DNA of 64,000 bases from Amyelois transitella (GCF_032362555.1 NC_083516.1:5853001-5917000); one strand, 5' to 3'; positions 11,101 to 22,749 are shown, numbered from the stretch's first letter. Numbers and translations are program-made. Notes: generated from the letters alone by a model not told the origin.

Positions 11101-13833
11101 GAAGTAAAACAACAATGCCCCATACCTAAAGGGATTTCACTCAAGCGGAATGCATTTTCACGTTTCATTAACCAATTTTTCAAAGCTTTAGGAATCAGAA
11201 AGACAATAAAAATCAATTAACATTGTTCTAGGAGCTTAAACCGAGTGGAGCCGAAACAAATCGTAAATCCTACTTTCGTAAAAGGTAACAAAGGAACCAC
11301 TACACAATTTAACTTCTAACTTATAATAAATTTAAGTTTATTAACTTATAACAAATGTTCACCTGTACTCCGGGATTTATCATTTGCATCGCAAAACTGC
11401 CGCTCGGTGCATCAGGAAAATCGTAGGCGTCTGAGAACTGCAACTAAAATGTATTATAATTAATTTTTTATTTGTCAATAATGTTTATTCTACTCTATCT
11501 ACTCTTGTCTATCCTCTTCTTACAATATATTGTTTCAGTTGTCACTCTGCATCAGTATAAAAATCGAGCGTCCTATGTTGGCTGACTGACATAGGTACTC
11601 CTACAACGTACAACTGTAAATTCTGTAACAATTACGAACGATAAATACTAAAGTAGGTTCTCGTCTCTGGCAGGATTTACCTTTGCTCCTTGTAATGGTA
11701 CATTGTAGTAAAAGTCATCGTCTGTGTTTAATCGAAGCAATACTTTTAAACCTTGGTCGAAATCGAATGATGATTTGTTGCCATATTTGTACATATCTAA
11801 ACTGCGTGTAACACCATTGTTGCTGAAAAGCGGAATAATTTAAATAAAACATCATTTGCATGCCACAAACAAGATTATAAAAATCAATCAAAGAAAATAT
11901 TTACAGACTTGGATTTGATAAAATGGAGATTAAGGAATAATGATAGTCCATCACATTCCATAGTTTTATTTAAGTATTGCTCTCAGATTGATATTATAAT
12001 CTGCACTATAATTTGTTTTCACTATCAGATCAGGAATTTACTTTTATGAAAGTATTTAGGTATAATATTTTTTTAATACTAACTCCTGAAACTTAACATC
12101 TGATTGTCTCAAGTAGTTAAAAGTGCAACAGTAGCCGTCCATGGTTAGCCGGAAATCGAACAGTTCAGAACAATTCTTCGGGGTGTCGTTCCAGGCGCAA
12201 GTTAACAGCAACTCTTCACAGCGAGGCGTTAACTGCACATTACAAAATATGATGCATCATTTGCAAACTAACTAGCGGCCCGCCTCGGCCTCACCTATGG
12301 TACATAGATACATAGCTCATAATATATACGCCGATAATGTACCTTTTGACGGTGAAGGAATAATCGGTTCAGTATTCCTTAAGGTTAGCTCTAACACAAA
12401 ATCAAAGTTTCCAAGTTTATCTCTTTATAAATTAGCATAAATAAATGTATAGCGTTATGCATTTAAATTCGTTTCTGAGCGATCTGATTGAAATAAGAGC
12501 CTTATCATGCCGTGGAAATATGTGAGCCCCGAGCCTTGTAAGAGTATCTAAGTTTATACTTAATTAAGTTTATCTAAGTTTATAAAAAAGGGAAAATAAA
12601 ATTTCCGAACCCAGTATGTAGGTAATGTAATAGAATTTAATTTTTTTGGCGTTACTCTTTTGTTTTTCATATCCCTGTTAAAGACTAGCATATTAAATAT
12701 TCAAAGTTAATCAAGTAAAATTTTTCAACATACACTTTTCATTAGTTCATTGACATCATATTCTCCTAATGCCTCATGCAGACTGACCATTGACACCGTT
12801 GTTTGGCTGGCTGGCTCCAAGTTGTACAAGTGGCCTATTCCACGGACCAAATTGATCATATCTGGTTCATTGTACTTCTTATTGCGCTCTTCTTTAAGTC
12901 TGCAGAAGTGTTAATAACATACCTAACATATGTAAGTACAAAACTTAAAAGTTAGTTTAGAATTTAAACTAGTCGCGAGAGCGCCATGGGCTTAAAAAAT
13001 CGCATAAAAATTAAATTGAATTATCGAGGACTTTATTAGAAAATTTTAGAAAGTTTATCATATTCTCATAGTCAATAATTTAATTTATTTTTAATGTGCT
13101 CTTCATTTAAAATCGTCAAGACTATTCTTGAATATCTTTTGTACAAAGTTAGTTCACGTTCGTTGCATACTAATTGTGACCTAAATAATCCATATTACAC
13201 AAAAATATTACGTACAGTTTTCTCGTCAGTTCAATAGCAGCACGTTTACTAATACGATTGTTTGTACAAATACCCACGGCTGGGAATATAATCTTGCTCA
13301 CAGCGACCCCGTCAGGCATTTGGGTGGTCACCAGAGGAGCTCTGTAGTACTTCTCAAAGGTAATCCAGACGAGCGACACGGAACAAACTAGAGCACCGAT
13401 CAACGTAATCTTCCATATGATCCTGCAAAAAATGTATCACGAAACGTAATATTTCCTGCCACATAATTATTTGAATGGGAAAATGAATTGTGCAGACTTT
13501 TTGCATCATAACAAGAACGGTTATGTAACTGAACCTACTAACTCATTGCGGCAAACACCTCCAAGCCATTGGCGACGTAAACAAGTTCACCAAAGTTGTC
13601 GTGCAACTTGTAAATTTAATAACTGAACCACCTTAAACACTAAATATATACCTCTCCAAATTCGGTGTATTCTCATCAACCAGATGTTTCAAACCACAAA
13701 TAGACGATTCTTTACAATACTCTTTAGTAACAGCCTTTATAGTATCCTTTAAAGTTCTAGGTTTAACCGACACTGGTGATTTCCTGTGAATACGTCGGTT
13801 TGCATAAATTGACCTAGAATATTTCCTGTCCAT
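8162..13833 (-). CDS. ppk: pickpocket-type DEG/ENaC channel (copy 2)
   Basis: Ten exons on the minus strand: 13652-13833, 13216-13422, 12734-12899, 12084-12232, 11681-11822, 11363-11443, 10395-10647, an exon ending near 9985 (9985-10152), 8664-8770 and 8162-8406. About 566 residues. The N-terminus contains EYCKESSICGLKHLV. TM1 lies in exon 2 (IIWKITLIGALVCSVSLVWI). The ectodomain has FPAVGICTNNRIS, cysteine blocks, CLPCPMCFPTCSKTAY-like sequence and FTGTSIVHVKYAREV. The last exon has the GFS motif followed by TM2. Every junction is in phase except the one between exon 8 and 8664-8770, where I find no GT donor of the required phase before a TAA at 9953-9955. An unusual splice, a missing micro-exon or a damaged gene could explain this. 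The gene is longer than its neighbours, mainly in the ectodomain, and hosts the acylphosphatase gene. Confidence 0.8.
9318..9623 (+). CDS. acylphosphatase
   Basis: A single-exon frame of 101 residues, the usual length. It has the phosphate-binding signature GKVQGVYFRKHTQKKA (catalytic Arg26) and GWVMN (catalytic Asn44), then GTVIGQLQG. The enzyme hydrolyses acyl-phosphate bonds in small cytosolic metabolites. It lies antisense within the intron between 8771 and 9984 of pickpocket copy 2. The start is the first ATG in the frame, in context AAAATGG. The absence of introns could be ancestral or could mean a retroposed copy; no poly-A tail or target duplication is evident. Confidence 0.92.
   Translation: MANAKKTALSTADFEVFGKVQGVYFRKHTQKKALELGLKGWVMNTAQGTVIGQLQGPKNLIDDMKIWLQKTGSPKSVIEKAAFRNEGPIANMAFKTFEIRR
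10275..10365 (-). pseudogene. decayed duplicate of part of a pickpocket exon
   Basis: About 90 bases resemble positions 10457-10546 inside the exon 10395-10647 of pickpocket copy 2. On the minus strand this copy reads FYTISYYMLKCRMLFLLD before its frame breaks, against FYTSSDCMLKCRMLFLLD in the working exon. Shared blocks include CATGCGACATTTCA and the cysteine-rich end. It lies in the following intron, has no intact splice pair and ends in a TAA, so it is a partial exon duplication. Confidence 0.65.
10895..11010 (+). mobile_element. diverged SINE-like repeat (family A), 3' part
   Basis: Contains ACGTGGCCTTTCAGGCTTTT, then GGCTCTGTCTGTCCCGTAGG and GATAAAGACGTGATTTATGT, matching the 3' half and tail of family A. 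It lies in an intron of pickpocket copy 2 and is diverged. Confidence 0.55.
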
Positions 13834-15215
13834 GTTTGTTTGTAAAATTCTGAATGTGGTAGCAGCTTATCGCGTATCTACATTGCTAAAGAGTGCTTAA
13901 AACATGCGCGTTAATGAGTTTTTAACTATTCCATTTTGTTGATAAAATCTAACTATTTTGATTGATTGTCTCTTCTCGTGTTCTATTTTATATTTACATA
14001 TAATTTATGGCGCTTGAGACTTCATCAAAAGTGTACAGATCTCGACTTGGGAAATATATGCATCCATATTATGTGGCATGCTTAATATTTGTCGTATATT
14101 CTCGAAAAAGCGCGAATGCCGTAACTTTAGTTTACATATTTAAAAAATATTATTAAAAAGACGGACCACTACAGTTTGTTACGTAAGAGTTATGCTTTGA
14201 TCTTTATTCGAAATGAAATCGATTACGTGCTGATACAATATGATAGTGATAGTTGGCCAGATGATCACGGCTGGACTTGCGAAATAGCCATTGCTAAACA
14301 ATAAGGCCATCTGCGAGAATGTTGACAAACAGACGATCACCTATTGTGTAAATAAAATTTATAAAATTAACTAGTGGGAAATTCCAGAAAAGCCTTTGTT
14401 AGGTACTGCCGAAAGTTTTGTGTTTCTGTGCTAAATATGTGTATGTGCATGTGTGAATGTGATCACATTTAAAGCGGTCTAGTAGTATCTGAATTTATTC
14501 GTCACAATGAATACACAGGTCTGTTTTCTACACGTATAAACTTCTTCTGATTCAATACCTATTATAATTTTGAATGCCAAAGATTTGTGAGTGATTCGGA
14601 TGAACGCGGATTTTTTTTTGTAGTTAGACCAATGCCCGTTTACTCTATTGATCCACACGGCTTGCTTAAATACTCGTTCGTTATATAAGCACTTAATTAT
14701 CCTAAATTATGCAACCGACATCACAGATAAGCTTCGTACTTAAATGCAGAATCCTTTGACACGTTGTTTTCCTGATCCAAACTTGTTACTTTCATTAAAT
14801 TGCTCAATCACAATAAAATAAACATTCCAATATTAATATAATTTCTTATAAAATTAAAAAGTCTACATTTCTGGTTATCCATTACTTTCCTTACCGTATG
14901 TAAAAAAAAACTTTTGAATGAAATCCATAAGACACCGAACAACTGAAACAAAGAGGTTCATGAATTGTGACCGGTACCTAATAATTGATAAGAAAAAAAC
15001 AAAAAGTAAAATAAAACAGTTTAATTACCTACGCTAGCTTGTTGCTCACATAAGTTGCTTTACTATGATGGGCAACTACGAAAGCCTTCATACTCTTAGG
15101 TTTAATTTCTGAACTCACATACCTACTTAATTAAAACTTTATATAAGTAATAATATAGACAGGTACTTGATAATGAATTAGTCACATATGCTCTAACTTC
15201 GTTTAAACATCTTTT
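13834..15215. other. intergenic, no gene seen
   Basis: AT-rich sequence upstream of pickpocket copy 2. It should include that gene's promoter, but I see no element I would name. No supported coding frame. Confidence 0.5.
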
Positions 15216-15437
15216 GACGGTCTCTGTGGCGTAGCGGTAGTACGCTTGTCTGTGACACCGGAGGTCCCGGGTTCGAATCAGAAAAACTTTTTCTGATAGG
15301 CCTGGGTCTTAGATGTTTATCTATATAAGTATTTATTATAAAATATAGTATCGTTGAGTTAGTATCTCAACGATACTATATTATAGAGGCTAACTCAATC
15401 TGTGTAATCTGTCCCGTATATATTTATTTTATTTATC
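15216..15437 (+). mobile_element. tRNA-derived SINE (family B)
   Basis: Starts GACGGTCTCTGTGGCGTAGC with a pol III A box (TGGCGTAGCGGTAGTACGC) and a B box (GGTTCGAATC) spaced as in a tRNA. This is followed by a non-tRNA body ending in CTGTCCCGTATATATTTATT. A second copy in reverse orientation lies at 33762-34041. The body contains a perfect 15-bp inverted repeat (15344-15358 with 15366-15380). The sequence does not fold as a full tRNA, so it is not a tRNA gene. Confidence 0.8.
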
Positions 15438-15528
15438 TTAAGTCTCGATCGTTATGAAACCAATGTCAAAGAATTATATAAAAATAGATTATTGGCGGTC
15501 ACTGGATATTTCGGCTCATGAACTTTAC

Positions 15529-15611
15529 CGGTCAAAGTGCGGGTCATCCTTTCTCTGCATGTCATCATCACGTGCTTGCTGCGTCTGCGGTTTGCGTAAA
15601 CTAATCTGCAT
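15529..15611 (-). other. possible orphan first exon (weak)
   Basis: On the minus strand an ATG opens a 27-codon frame, MQISLRKPQTQQARDD and on to PHFDR, that ends at a GTAAAG donor in phase 2, the phase used by exon 1 of pickpocket copy 2. It could be an alternative first exon or chance. No domain is recognisable. Confidence 0.15.
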
Positions 15612-16789
15612 TGTAAGATAATAAAACACTTTGTCATAAATAACTACTTATGTGTTATTCGAAGTTTAAATATCATATTTCTAGAGCTGGAAACCTAAAA
15701 AAATTTAAAGTTTAATCAAAAGCCTACATTAATATCTGCGTAAGCACACAATACTAGTAGTGGTTTATGATCATTGCGTTGAGATTTCTACGATCCACAT
15801 TCTAACAATATTTTTATCGTCTAGATATGTCTTACTAAAGTTCTTGACATTATCGTCTAAATAATATTGATTCGATTATATTTATCATGCTGCACACATA
15901 ACTAGTCAAAATTGTAATAACAAGTAATGAGTCATTTAAAAATGTTTATAGTTTCAAACTAAGTTGATTGAAATCTAGGCTAACATTTTTCACGTGCAAA
16001 GCGACCATTACGTGACCCAACAAAATTACTGCACTTTATGAATGTATCCTAAGGTAATAGGTGGAAATTGACAGATAACATCTAAATTATCAGATATGTA
16101 CAGTTGTACAGCACACAAATATAGATCAAGTCCAGAAATTATAGTTAGTTTACTAGAGGTATACCTACTATGCCTGCAGCTTGACTTACTTGACTTAAGG
16201 TCCTATGTAGCTGGGGCAGAGGGCATCCACAGTGCGTCGCCATCCCGCTCGGTCTTGAGCTTCGCGTTTATGCCTGCAGCTAGCTGATTTGTTTCCCGTT
16301 TGCGAATGAATTTTCGGATACCTCTCTTATTGGTCCTACACTATACAGCTATACTTTCCTATCGGTACTATCTATTGTCTGCGGCTTCGCTCGCATACAT
16401 GGTCGTTTATCGTAAATCATACAGGATTTCACGAATATTTAGACTAAAATTAACTGTAACAATACGTATAATACCACAAAAGGTTTAAAAAGACAACAAT
16501 TATTTATAGTTTTTCTGTACATCTTTAAGTGTATTATGACAATGCTGGCCTAGAATTAGAAATATGATACCTACCTACCTAAATTAATTAGTACCTAGGT
16601 ACATACTTAATTACATAGGTATCAATGTAAAAAATGTGAATGGAATTGGTCGAAAATGTTGAAATGTGTTACTTCGGAAAGAGCGGATATCTTTATACTT
16701 AGGTACTTTGTCGATTTAATAAAAATAAAAATGCCTGACACTGAGAAATACAATTAAGCAGGTACCTAATTAACGCGCGATATAATAAC
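15612..16789. other. intergenic, repeat-like patch
   Basis: Mostly AT-rich. Positions 16195-16280 (CCTATGTAGCTGGGGCAGAG and GCGTCGCCATCCCGCTCGG) are GC-rich and resemble a dispersed moth repeat. The family is not identified, and there is no supported gene. Confidence 0.35.
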
Positions 16790-16815
16790 GCCGGGGTGTC
16801 GTAGTGAAAGGCTAT

Positions 16816-17172
16816 GGAATGTCGAAAATCCGCAGTGTGGGGTCTATGTGCAGAATGTCGAAAATCAGTAGTGTGGTTTGATGGCCGATTACAACAGCCC
16901 GTGGTAGTGGTGTGCGCCGCTCACCATCCGCAAAGACACAACGCTGGTACACACTCGCGACCAACTGGGATCGAGTTGGATAGTGATGTGAAAAGTTTGT
17001 CGATTGTGTTTCGGTGACGAATAATTGATTGTTGTTGTAAGTTCTGGATTGTTTTGTTTCTTGTGTTATACTCATCGTTAAAAATATTTGAAACTCGAGC
17101 ATATTTAACCTGCGATGATATTTTATAGAACCTGTGTTCTATGACGAATATTGATTGTTGTTGTAAGTTCTT
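16816..17172. repeat. local short direct repeats
   Basis: GAATGTCGAAAATC followed by an AGTGTGG-type end occurs at about 16816 and 16855. TGATTGTTGTTGTAAGTTCT occurs at about 17026 and 17152, preceded both times by GACGAATA. The GC-rich start and internal repeats resemble the 5' end of a mobile element, but no coding part is seen. Confidence 0.4.
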
Positions 17173-17489
17173 ATTTATGTAATTACGCGGGAAGGGAATT
17201 TTATACTTTGCCAATACTTCGGTATTCTATTTCATTTTTTAATTTAATTTATACAATTGCATTCCATATATAACCTTTTGTTCTATTGTTTGTCACGAAG
17301 AAAAGAAGTCTGAATCATGTATTTCAAATGATTACAAAAATACTTTTTATGTGCTTTATTGTAGTCAATTTCCACGGGACATAGGCCCGAAAAACAGCAA
17401 GTACACCCACTCAAATTGTTTTCTTCATCATTTTACACCGGCCATAAACATGGGCGTAGGTACTATTTGCACTTTCAAAAACAGTATTA

Positions 17490-17590
17490 TTCATTCATTC
17501 ATATAATCACGTCTATATCCCTTGCGGGGTAGAAAGAGCCAGCAGTCTTGAAAGATTGACAGGCCACGTTCAACTGTAAGGCTTACTTAA
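17490..17590 (-). mobile_element. SINE-like repeat (family A), 3' fragment
   Basis: Reads ATAATCACGTCTATATCCCT then TGCGGGGTAGAAAGAGCC and GGCCACGTTCAACTGT, the reverse of the family A 3' half. The rest of the element is missing. Confidence 0.7.
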
Positions 17591-17599
17591 TGATGATTT

Positions 17600-19600
17600 G
17601 ATGACAGTATTATTTAAATATTTTAGAAATTAGCTAAAACTAAATTAAAAAGTTACATAATATTATTATAGTTATATAAATAATTTTAAGAAAAATTAAA
17701 TGTGATTATTACAATTTCTAAACTATACTAATATTAAAACTACCTAATTAAAATAAAGTAAGCTCCTAAACAACAAACATAAAAAGTTACATAATGTTAT
17801 AACATATTATATTTTAACACAAACTTTAATAGGTGAAGAAATATGACGACATGAATTTTAGATATACTTAAATATTAAGAAATACTACTCAAAGAAAACA
17901 TATCGTGCATGTATATATGCTACAAAGGTACGAGTATATACCTTTTTAGGTAGTACACATTCTTATCTATGTTCTATGTGGCCCACAGTACATAATTGAG
18001 TAGCAATTTACGTATGAAAATTGTGAAGTTCTTTGGATACTGAAACATTCTTTAATATGACACTACCATCATACGTAATAATAGGGTCCAAAAGACCCAG
18101 TTCACACGATCAACATTTCGCAAATGTAAAGCGGAGTTTCCGGTCTGGTTTCACAGACCATGGTGAAGTACATGGTTAATATGATGTGGCACAGAATATG
18201 AGCTGAAATTAAACGGTCGTTAATGTAGATACATCTAATAAATGTAATTAGTCACAGTTAATTTCTTACGTACTAATCGTATCTGCGTCTGAGCAATATG
18301 GACGGACAGACAGCGTATTCCTTGTTCATTTCGGAATTCTCAAAATGCAATCCGAACAGAACATTGGCAAGTCAAAAAATTACACCCTTTTAACAAATAC
18401 ATTAACAACATACACACTTTTATTGTTAACATTCTCGAGGATTGACCAACGTTGACCAAACTAATGTACCTACCTATTTATCTATACTCGTATTTGAAAG
18501 TGAAATTTGTTTTGGTAAGCACTGCGACCTTGGGTCTTCATGGGTCAATTGCCCGAGTATGAGAAATGACCATCTTGCAACTCATAATGGCCTTACACAC
18601 ATTATGTCACAATGGCTGGCATCCATGTCTGATATTATCTTATCGGAAACAAAGTACTTTTCAAGAAATAAGAACAAATGGTACGATCTTCAGCTTCATC
18701 TTTCACTTTATGTTTTACAAAGTAGGTACTTAATTCAAAACATCAACGCATTTATATGTTGAAAAAAAAACATAAGGGAACCACAAAAATACCAATTAAC
18801 ATCATAACACGTCTTTGTGGTCCAATGGTTAAGGCATTTGCTTAATTACGTAGGTCTTGGGTATAAATCTTGCGATTGCACTAGGAACTTCAGGGTCGTT
18901 TATACTTGAAGTATATTCAGCGTTTAAACTTAAACATCACACAAGAATGATCCCGGTAGCCTATCAATCGCGATTCTAGTGATCTTATTGCTCTCTAAGC
19001 AACATTACACGCAATTTTACAGTGTCTTACCACCAGTAGTATCGGCACCACGTTGACTGCCCAGTCGCTCAATAACACAAAAGTGATGACAGGTTCATAT
19101 TATTGCAAATTCATCCCTATCAAGACGTGGCCTAATTGTTGTCATTTTGTAAGTTTTGTTTGTCAACATGCATAACACTTGTTTTGCTATCACTACAAAG
19201 TAGGTACAGAAATGCGTGGCAGTACCTATTTCAATAGTGGACATCACATAACTGAACTGAGAACAATTTCTAATAATGGACCCAAAAGTAGGTCACAGGT
19301 AGAACACGTTAAGGCTGAGTAAAGTGGATAATTTGATAGTCCCGTCAGTTATTGTCATTTTATTGATATTATCATTTGTCAACATTTTTCACCTCGTTTA
19401 TATATAAGGTATTTGAAACAAAAAGAAAAAGTAAAATCTATAAGGTCGGGCTCACCGTAAATTGTAAAACTTCTTTGCGTCAACGGAACCATAAAAACTT
19501 ACTTCTTCTTTTTTAACCTTCGTGCATATTTTTATGGTACCTCCTGGATCGCTATCATTTGCTATTTCTTGTTAGTAGGTACCTACTCCCCACTTACATT
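17600..19600. other. intergenic, little recognisable
   Basis: No gene is supported. Near 18805-18880 a segment (GTCTTTGTGGTCCAATGGTT then GGTATAAATCTTGCG) looks like a degraded tRNA-like A and B box pair, possibly an old SINE head. The rest is AT-rich. Confidence 0.4.
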
Positions 19601-19663
19601 TTAAAAAATTAAATTCCACAAAAAACTTATTCCAAAAATTAAATTCCACAAAAAACTTATTCC

Positions 19664-19927
19664 GTGCCGTGTGGTTCCCGGCACTATTACAAAAAAGAAT
19701 AGGACCACTCCATCTCTTTCCCATGGATGTCGTAAAAGGCGACTAAGGGATAGGCTTATAAACTTAGGATTCCTCTTTTAGGCGATGGGCTAGCAACCTG
19801 TCACTATTTGAATCTCGGTTCTATCATTAAGCCAAATAGCTGAACGTGGCCATTCAGTCTTTTCAAGACTGTTGGCTCTGTCTACCCCGCAAGGGATATA
19901 GACGTGATCATATGTATGTATGTATGT
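19664..19927 (+). mobile_element. SINE-like repeat (family A), full copy with target duplication
   Basis: A complete copy running from GTGCCGTGTGGTTCCCGGCAC through CCACTCCATCTCTTTCCC, GCGATGGGCTAGCAACCTGTC and CTGTCTACCCCGCAAGGG to CGTGATCATATGTATGTATG. The 9-bp sequence ACTTATTCC lies on both sides (19655-19663 and 19928-19936), as expected of a target duplication. The left duplication is part of a local tandem of an approximately 30-bp AT-rich unit. The right end is 14 bases before the likely 3' splice site of the next gene's coding exon. Confidence 0.8.
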
Positions 19928-19958
19928 ACTTATTCCAAAAAATTTCCAGATTAGCAGG

Positions 19959-20786
19959 ATGAAGCACCTAGTCCTTCTACTATCATCATGTTATTTGGCA
20001 AGTTGCATCCCACCCCCGCACCCCGCGGTGGTGCAGGTGCGACATGAAGAGGAGCAGCTTCCCGGACATTTGAGGAGCCCAGCGTTACACAACCCACATC
20101 TCCGCGAAGTGCTACCATTGGCCAGTTTGCTTCACCACGGCGAGAAACTGGTAACATTTTCATACTAACATGTTTCTGCTCTCGCTAAGGGCTAAATTTA
20201 AATTTGTTCCCTCACATATCTCTCCTCACAGCTCACTGGAAGATAACGCAGAGCAGAAGCTAATCTGATAAAAAAGCACACCCCAGTGCAACATTTTATT
20301 TTTCACAACATGTAAAATATGTTCCTTTGAATCAAACCGAGGATCTTCGATATTCCCAGTGACAGTTACTGGTTTACCACTGGGCCGCGCGGAATGAATT
20401 TCTTTGAAACAGCAACATCCTTCCATTTTATAACCTTCGTGTATCACTAATCTGTAGTCATTAATCTCTGTATCTAACTTCCATCATAAAACCATCAATT
20501 CTTTATGAATTCAAAGAGTTGAACGTGGCCTATCAATCAAGACTCCATCTACCCTGCAAGGGATAAAGACGTGATAATATGGCTATATCTTTTTCAGGTC
20601 CACCACAGAGAAGCAGACGATGTTGGCCGACACCAGATCTACAACGTGCTGACTCACGCCGGCCTCATCCCCCGGCGGCGGCACTTCCCCCAGCCCCCGA
20701 CACAGCATTACGCCCCGACGCATCCTCACCAAAACTTCTTCGAACCACCAGCCTTCACCAATCCAGATATTTTACAGCATTTGTAA
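19959..20786 (+). CDS. small secreted His/Pro-rich protein
   Basis: Two exons, 19959-20150 and 20598-20786, joined in phase 0 with a GT donor and a TTTTTCAG acceptor, give 126 residues. The N-terminus MKHLVLLLSSCYLASC is a typical signal peptide. The mature part is rich in His and Pro, has few charged clusters and contains a tribasic RRR that could be a processing site. The only cysteines (residues 11 and 16) are within the signal peptide. An acceptor TTTCCAG just before the ATG suggests a further untranslated exon upstream. I do not recognise the family; a cuticle or haemolymph protein or a peptide precursor are possibilities. A family A SINE tail lies just upstream of each exon. The coding exons are clearly more GC-rich than the surroundings. 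Confidence 0.65.
20518..20582 (+). mobile_element. SINE-like repeat (family A), 3' end fragment
   Basis: GAACGTGGCCTATCAATCAAG, then CATCTACCCTGCAAGGGATA and AAGACGTGATAATATGG match the 3' end of family A. It ends about 15 bases before exon 2 of the secreted-protein gene, in the same orientation as the full copy at 19664. Confidence 0.65.
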
Positions 20787-20997
20787 ATGATATCATCTTT
20801 ATAAACTTTTAACTTCATGCGAGGACCAATTTTTCAATAAGTGTTTCTAATAATGTGTCTTATCTTTCCACTCTCTTACCCTAAGGTTATTCGAACATTC
20901 CTCGCACATTTTTTATGATTAGATACGAAATTGTGATAATCGCGATGCTTTAATAGTAACCATCAATGGGTACTTTTTTATAACTTTTGTATAAAAA

Positions 20998-21166
20998 GAC
21001 ATACATACATATAATCACGTCTATATCCCCTGCGGGGTAGACAGAGTTAACAATCTTGAAAAGACTAGTGGGCCACGTTCAACTGTTTGGCTCCATGATC
21101 GAATTGAGATTCAAATAGTGACAGATTGATAGCCCATCACCTAAAAGAAGAATCAAGAATGTATAA
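20998..21166 (-). mobile_element. SINE-like repeat (family A), partial
   Basis: Begins with a CATACATACATA tail, then ATAATCACGTCTATATCCCC, GGTAGACAGAG, GGGCCACGTTCAACTGTTTGG and CCCATCACCTAAAAGAAGAATC. This is the reverse orientation of family A and lacks its 5' head. It lies downstream of the secreted-protein gene. Confidence 0.75.
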
Positions 21167-22084
21167 AGCGAGAAGACTATAAAGAAGGATACCTTCAGTA
21201 TATCATCCCGGAATTCTGAGAGGAACTGGGAGTGATAATATGAAGGAAAACTAAAAACACACTAGCGGAGTTGCTATATACCTAATTACAAATAATAGGA
21301 AGAGGAATTATAAGAAAATAAGTGTTTAAAAAGTTAATAACAAAAGTCAGAATACGTAATTAGATTTCTGTGGTATTAAATCATTGTATAAAACGAATTT
21401 CGTCTTTCTTCTAGTTCAAGGATAAAGCTAGATTGTAAAAAAAATGTTTTAATAGGGCAGAACAGGAGAACCCAGGAGACAGGGATTTCTGTTTTTCATG
21501 TGGAGTGTATATGTATAAATATAGTGTATGTGTGGGTTAACATAAATATTGATTGTAGACATATTTTTGCGTAACATGCGCCTGTCATTACGTAAAATAA
21601 AGTAATACTTAATAATACACACTCTATTTTTCTTCTTTTATTAGATAAAATGTTCTTTATTATAATGTGTATTGGAACTTTTTAAAATATAAACTTAAAT
21701 AACCCAAAATTATGGGCATAGTCTTTAATTAAAACGAATCGAATGTAATTAATTCCTCTTAATTTAACTTTACACTGATGATGAAACAGGCTAACTTTTA
21801 AGTAATTTTGTTTATTATACTGAAGAACTCATCGGTATTAAGAAAAGAGAACGATGTTTTTATGAAAAATAGCCACTACAATTTTTGTGAAAGTGAGAAA
21901 TCTGAATACTTGTTTGTTGTTAAATTGCATAATTACAGAAGCATAACGTTTGTAAATATTTAATGTAAATCTGTACGATAATATAATTGAGTCAGCCAAA
22001 CAATCGTTTTATTATGCCACGAAACCTTTAAATTTGTGCATACTTACGAACTACATAAAATCAAATTTGATAAGTTTTAGCCTA

Positions 22085-22352
22085 AATTCTGTGTCGTGTG
22101 GTTCCCGGCACTATTACAAAAAAGAATAGGACCACTCCATCTCTTTCCCACGGATGTCGTATAAGGCGACTAAAGCAAAGGCTTATAAACTTGGGATTCC
22201 TCTTTTAGGCGATGGGCTAGCAACCTGTCTCTTTTTGAATCTCAATTCTATCACTAAGCCAAACAGCTGAGCGTGGCCTATCAGTCTTTTAAACACTGGT
22301 GGCTCTGTCTACCCCGCTAGGGATATAGACGTGATCATATGTATGTATGTAT
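22085..22352 (+). mobile_element. SINE-like repeat (family A), full length
   Basis: Runs from GTGTCGTGTGGTTCCCGGCAC to CGTGATCATATGTATGTATG, with all internal blocks of the family. It closely resembles the copy at 19664. No clear target duplication was found. Confidence 0.78.
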
Positions 22353-22749
22353 TAAACTGAACAACTTTTCAAAGAAAAACCATCGTAGTGTAACCATACG
22401 TAGTGAGTAATTTTTTTATAGCAAATATACAATAGTTATAATGTGCATGTTTGCCTCATTAACACTCTAAAAACGAAGCTATTTTAAGTATATTATTTAG
22501 AAAGAAATGCTAAGTAAAGGGCCACTTCGTGTAAAAAGCACACAAAATGAACAAATAAAACATTTTGTATTTACGTAACCTTGAATGTCAGTGTCCGTGG
22601 CACTGCATAATAACACGACGTTGCACAATTGTTTATAATTATTTTATTAAATATTCATTGCTTGCACAATGTAAAATAATTATAAAAGGATTCAATTTCG
22701 AGGTGAAGCTTAATTTTCCGCTTTTGATGTCACTATTTAGTTGTCCAAA

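Noticed and set aside
15216-15290. tRNA gene
   Set aside because: The A and B boxes are present but the acceptor stem does not close and the sequence continues into a repeat body shared with 33762-34041; it is a SINE.
16812-17214. overlapping short frames on both strands
   Set aside because: They fall in a stretch of local direct repeats and show no domain, start context or splice signals.
18442-18762. plus-strand frame of 106 codons
   Set aside because: No recognised motif, ordinary AT-rich codon use and no splice or promoter support.
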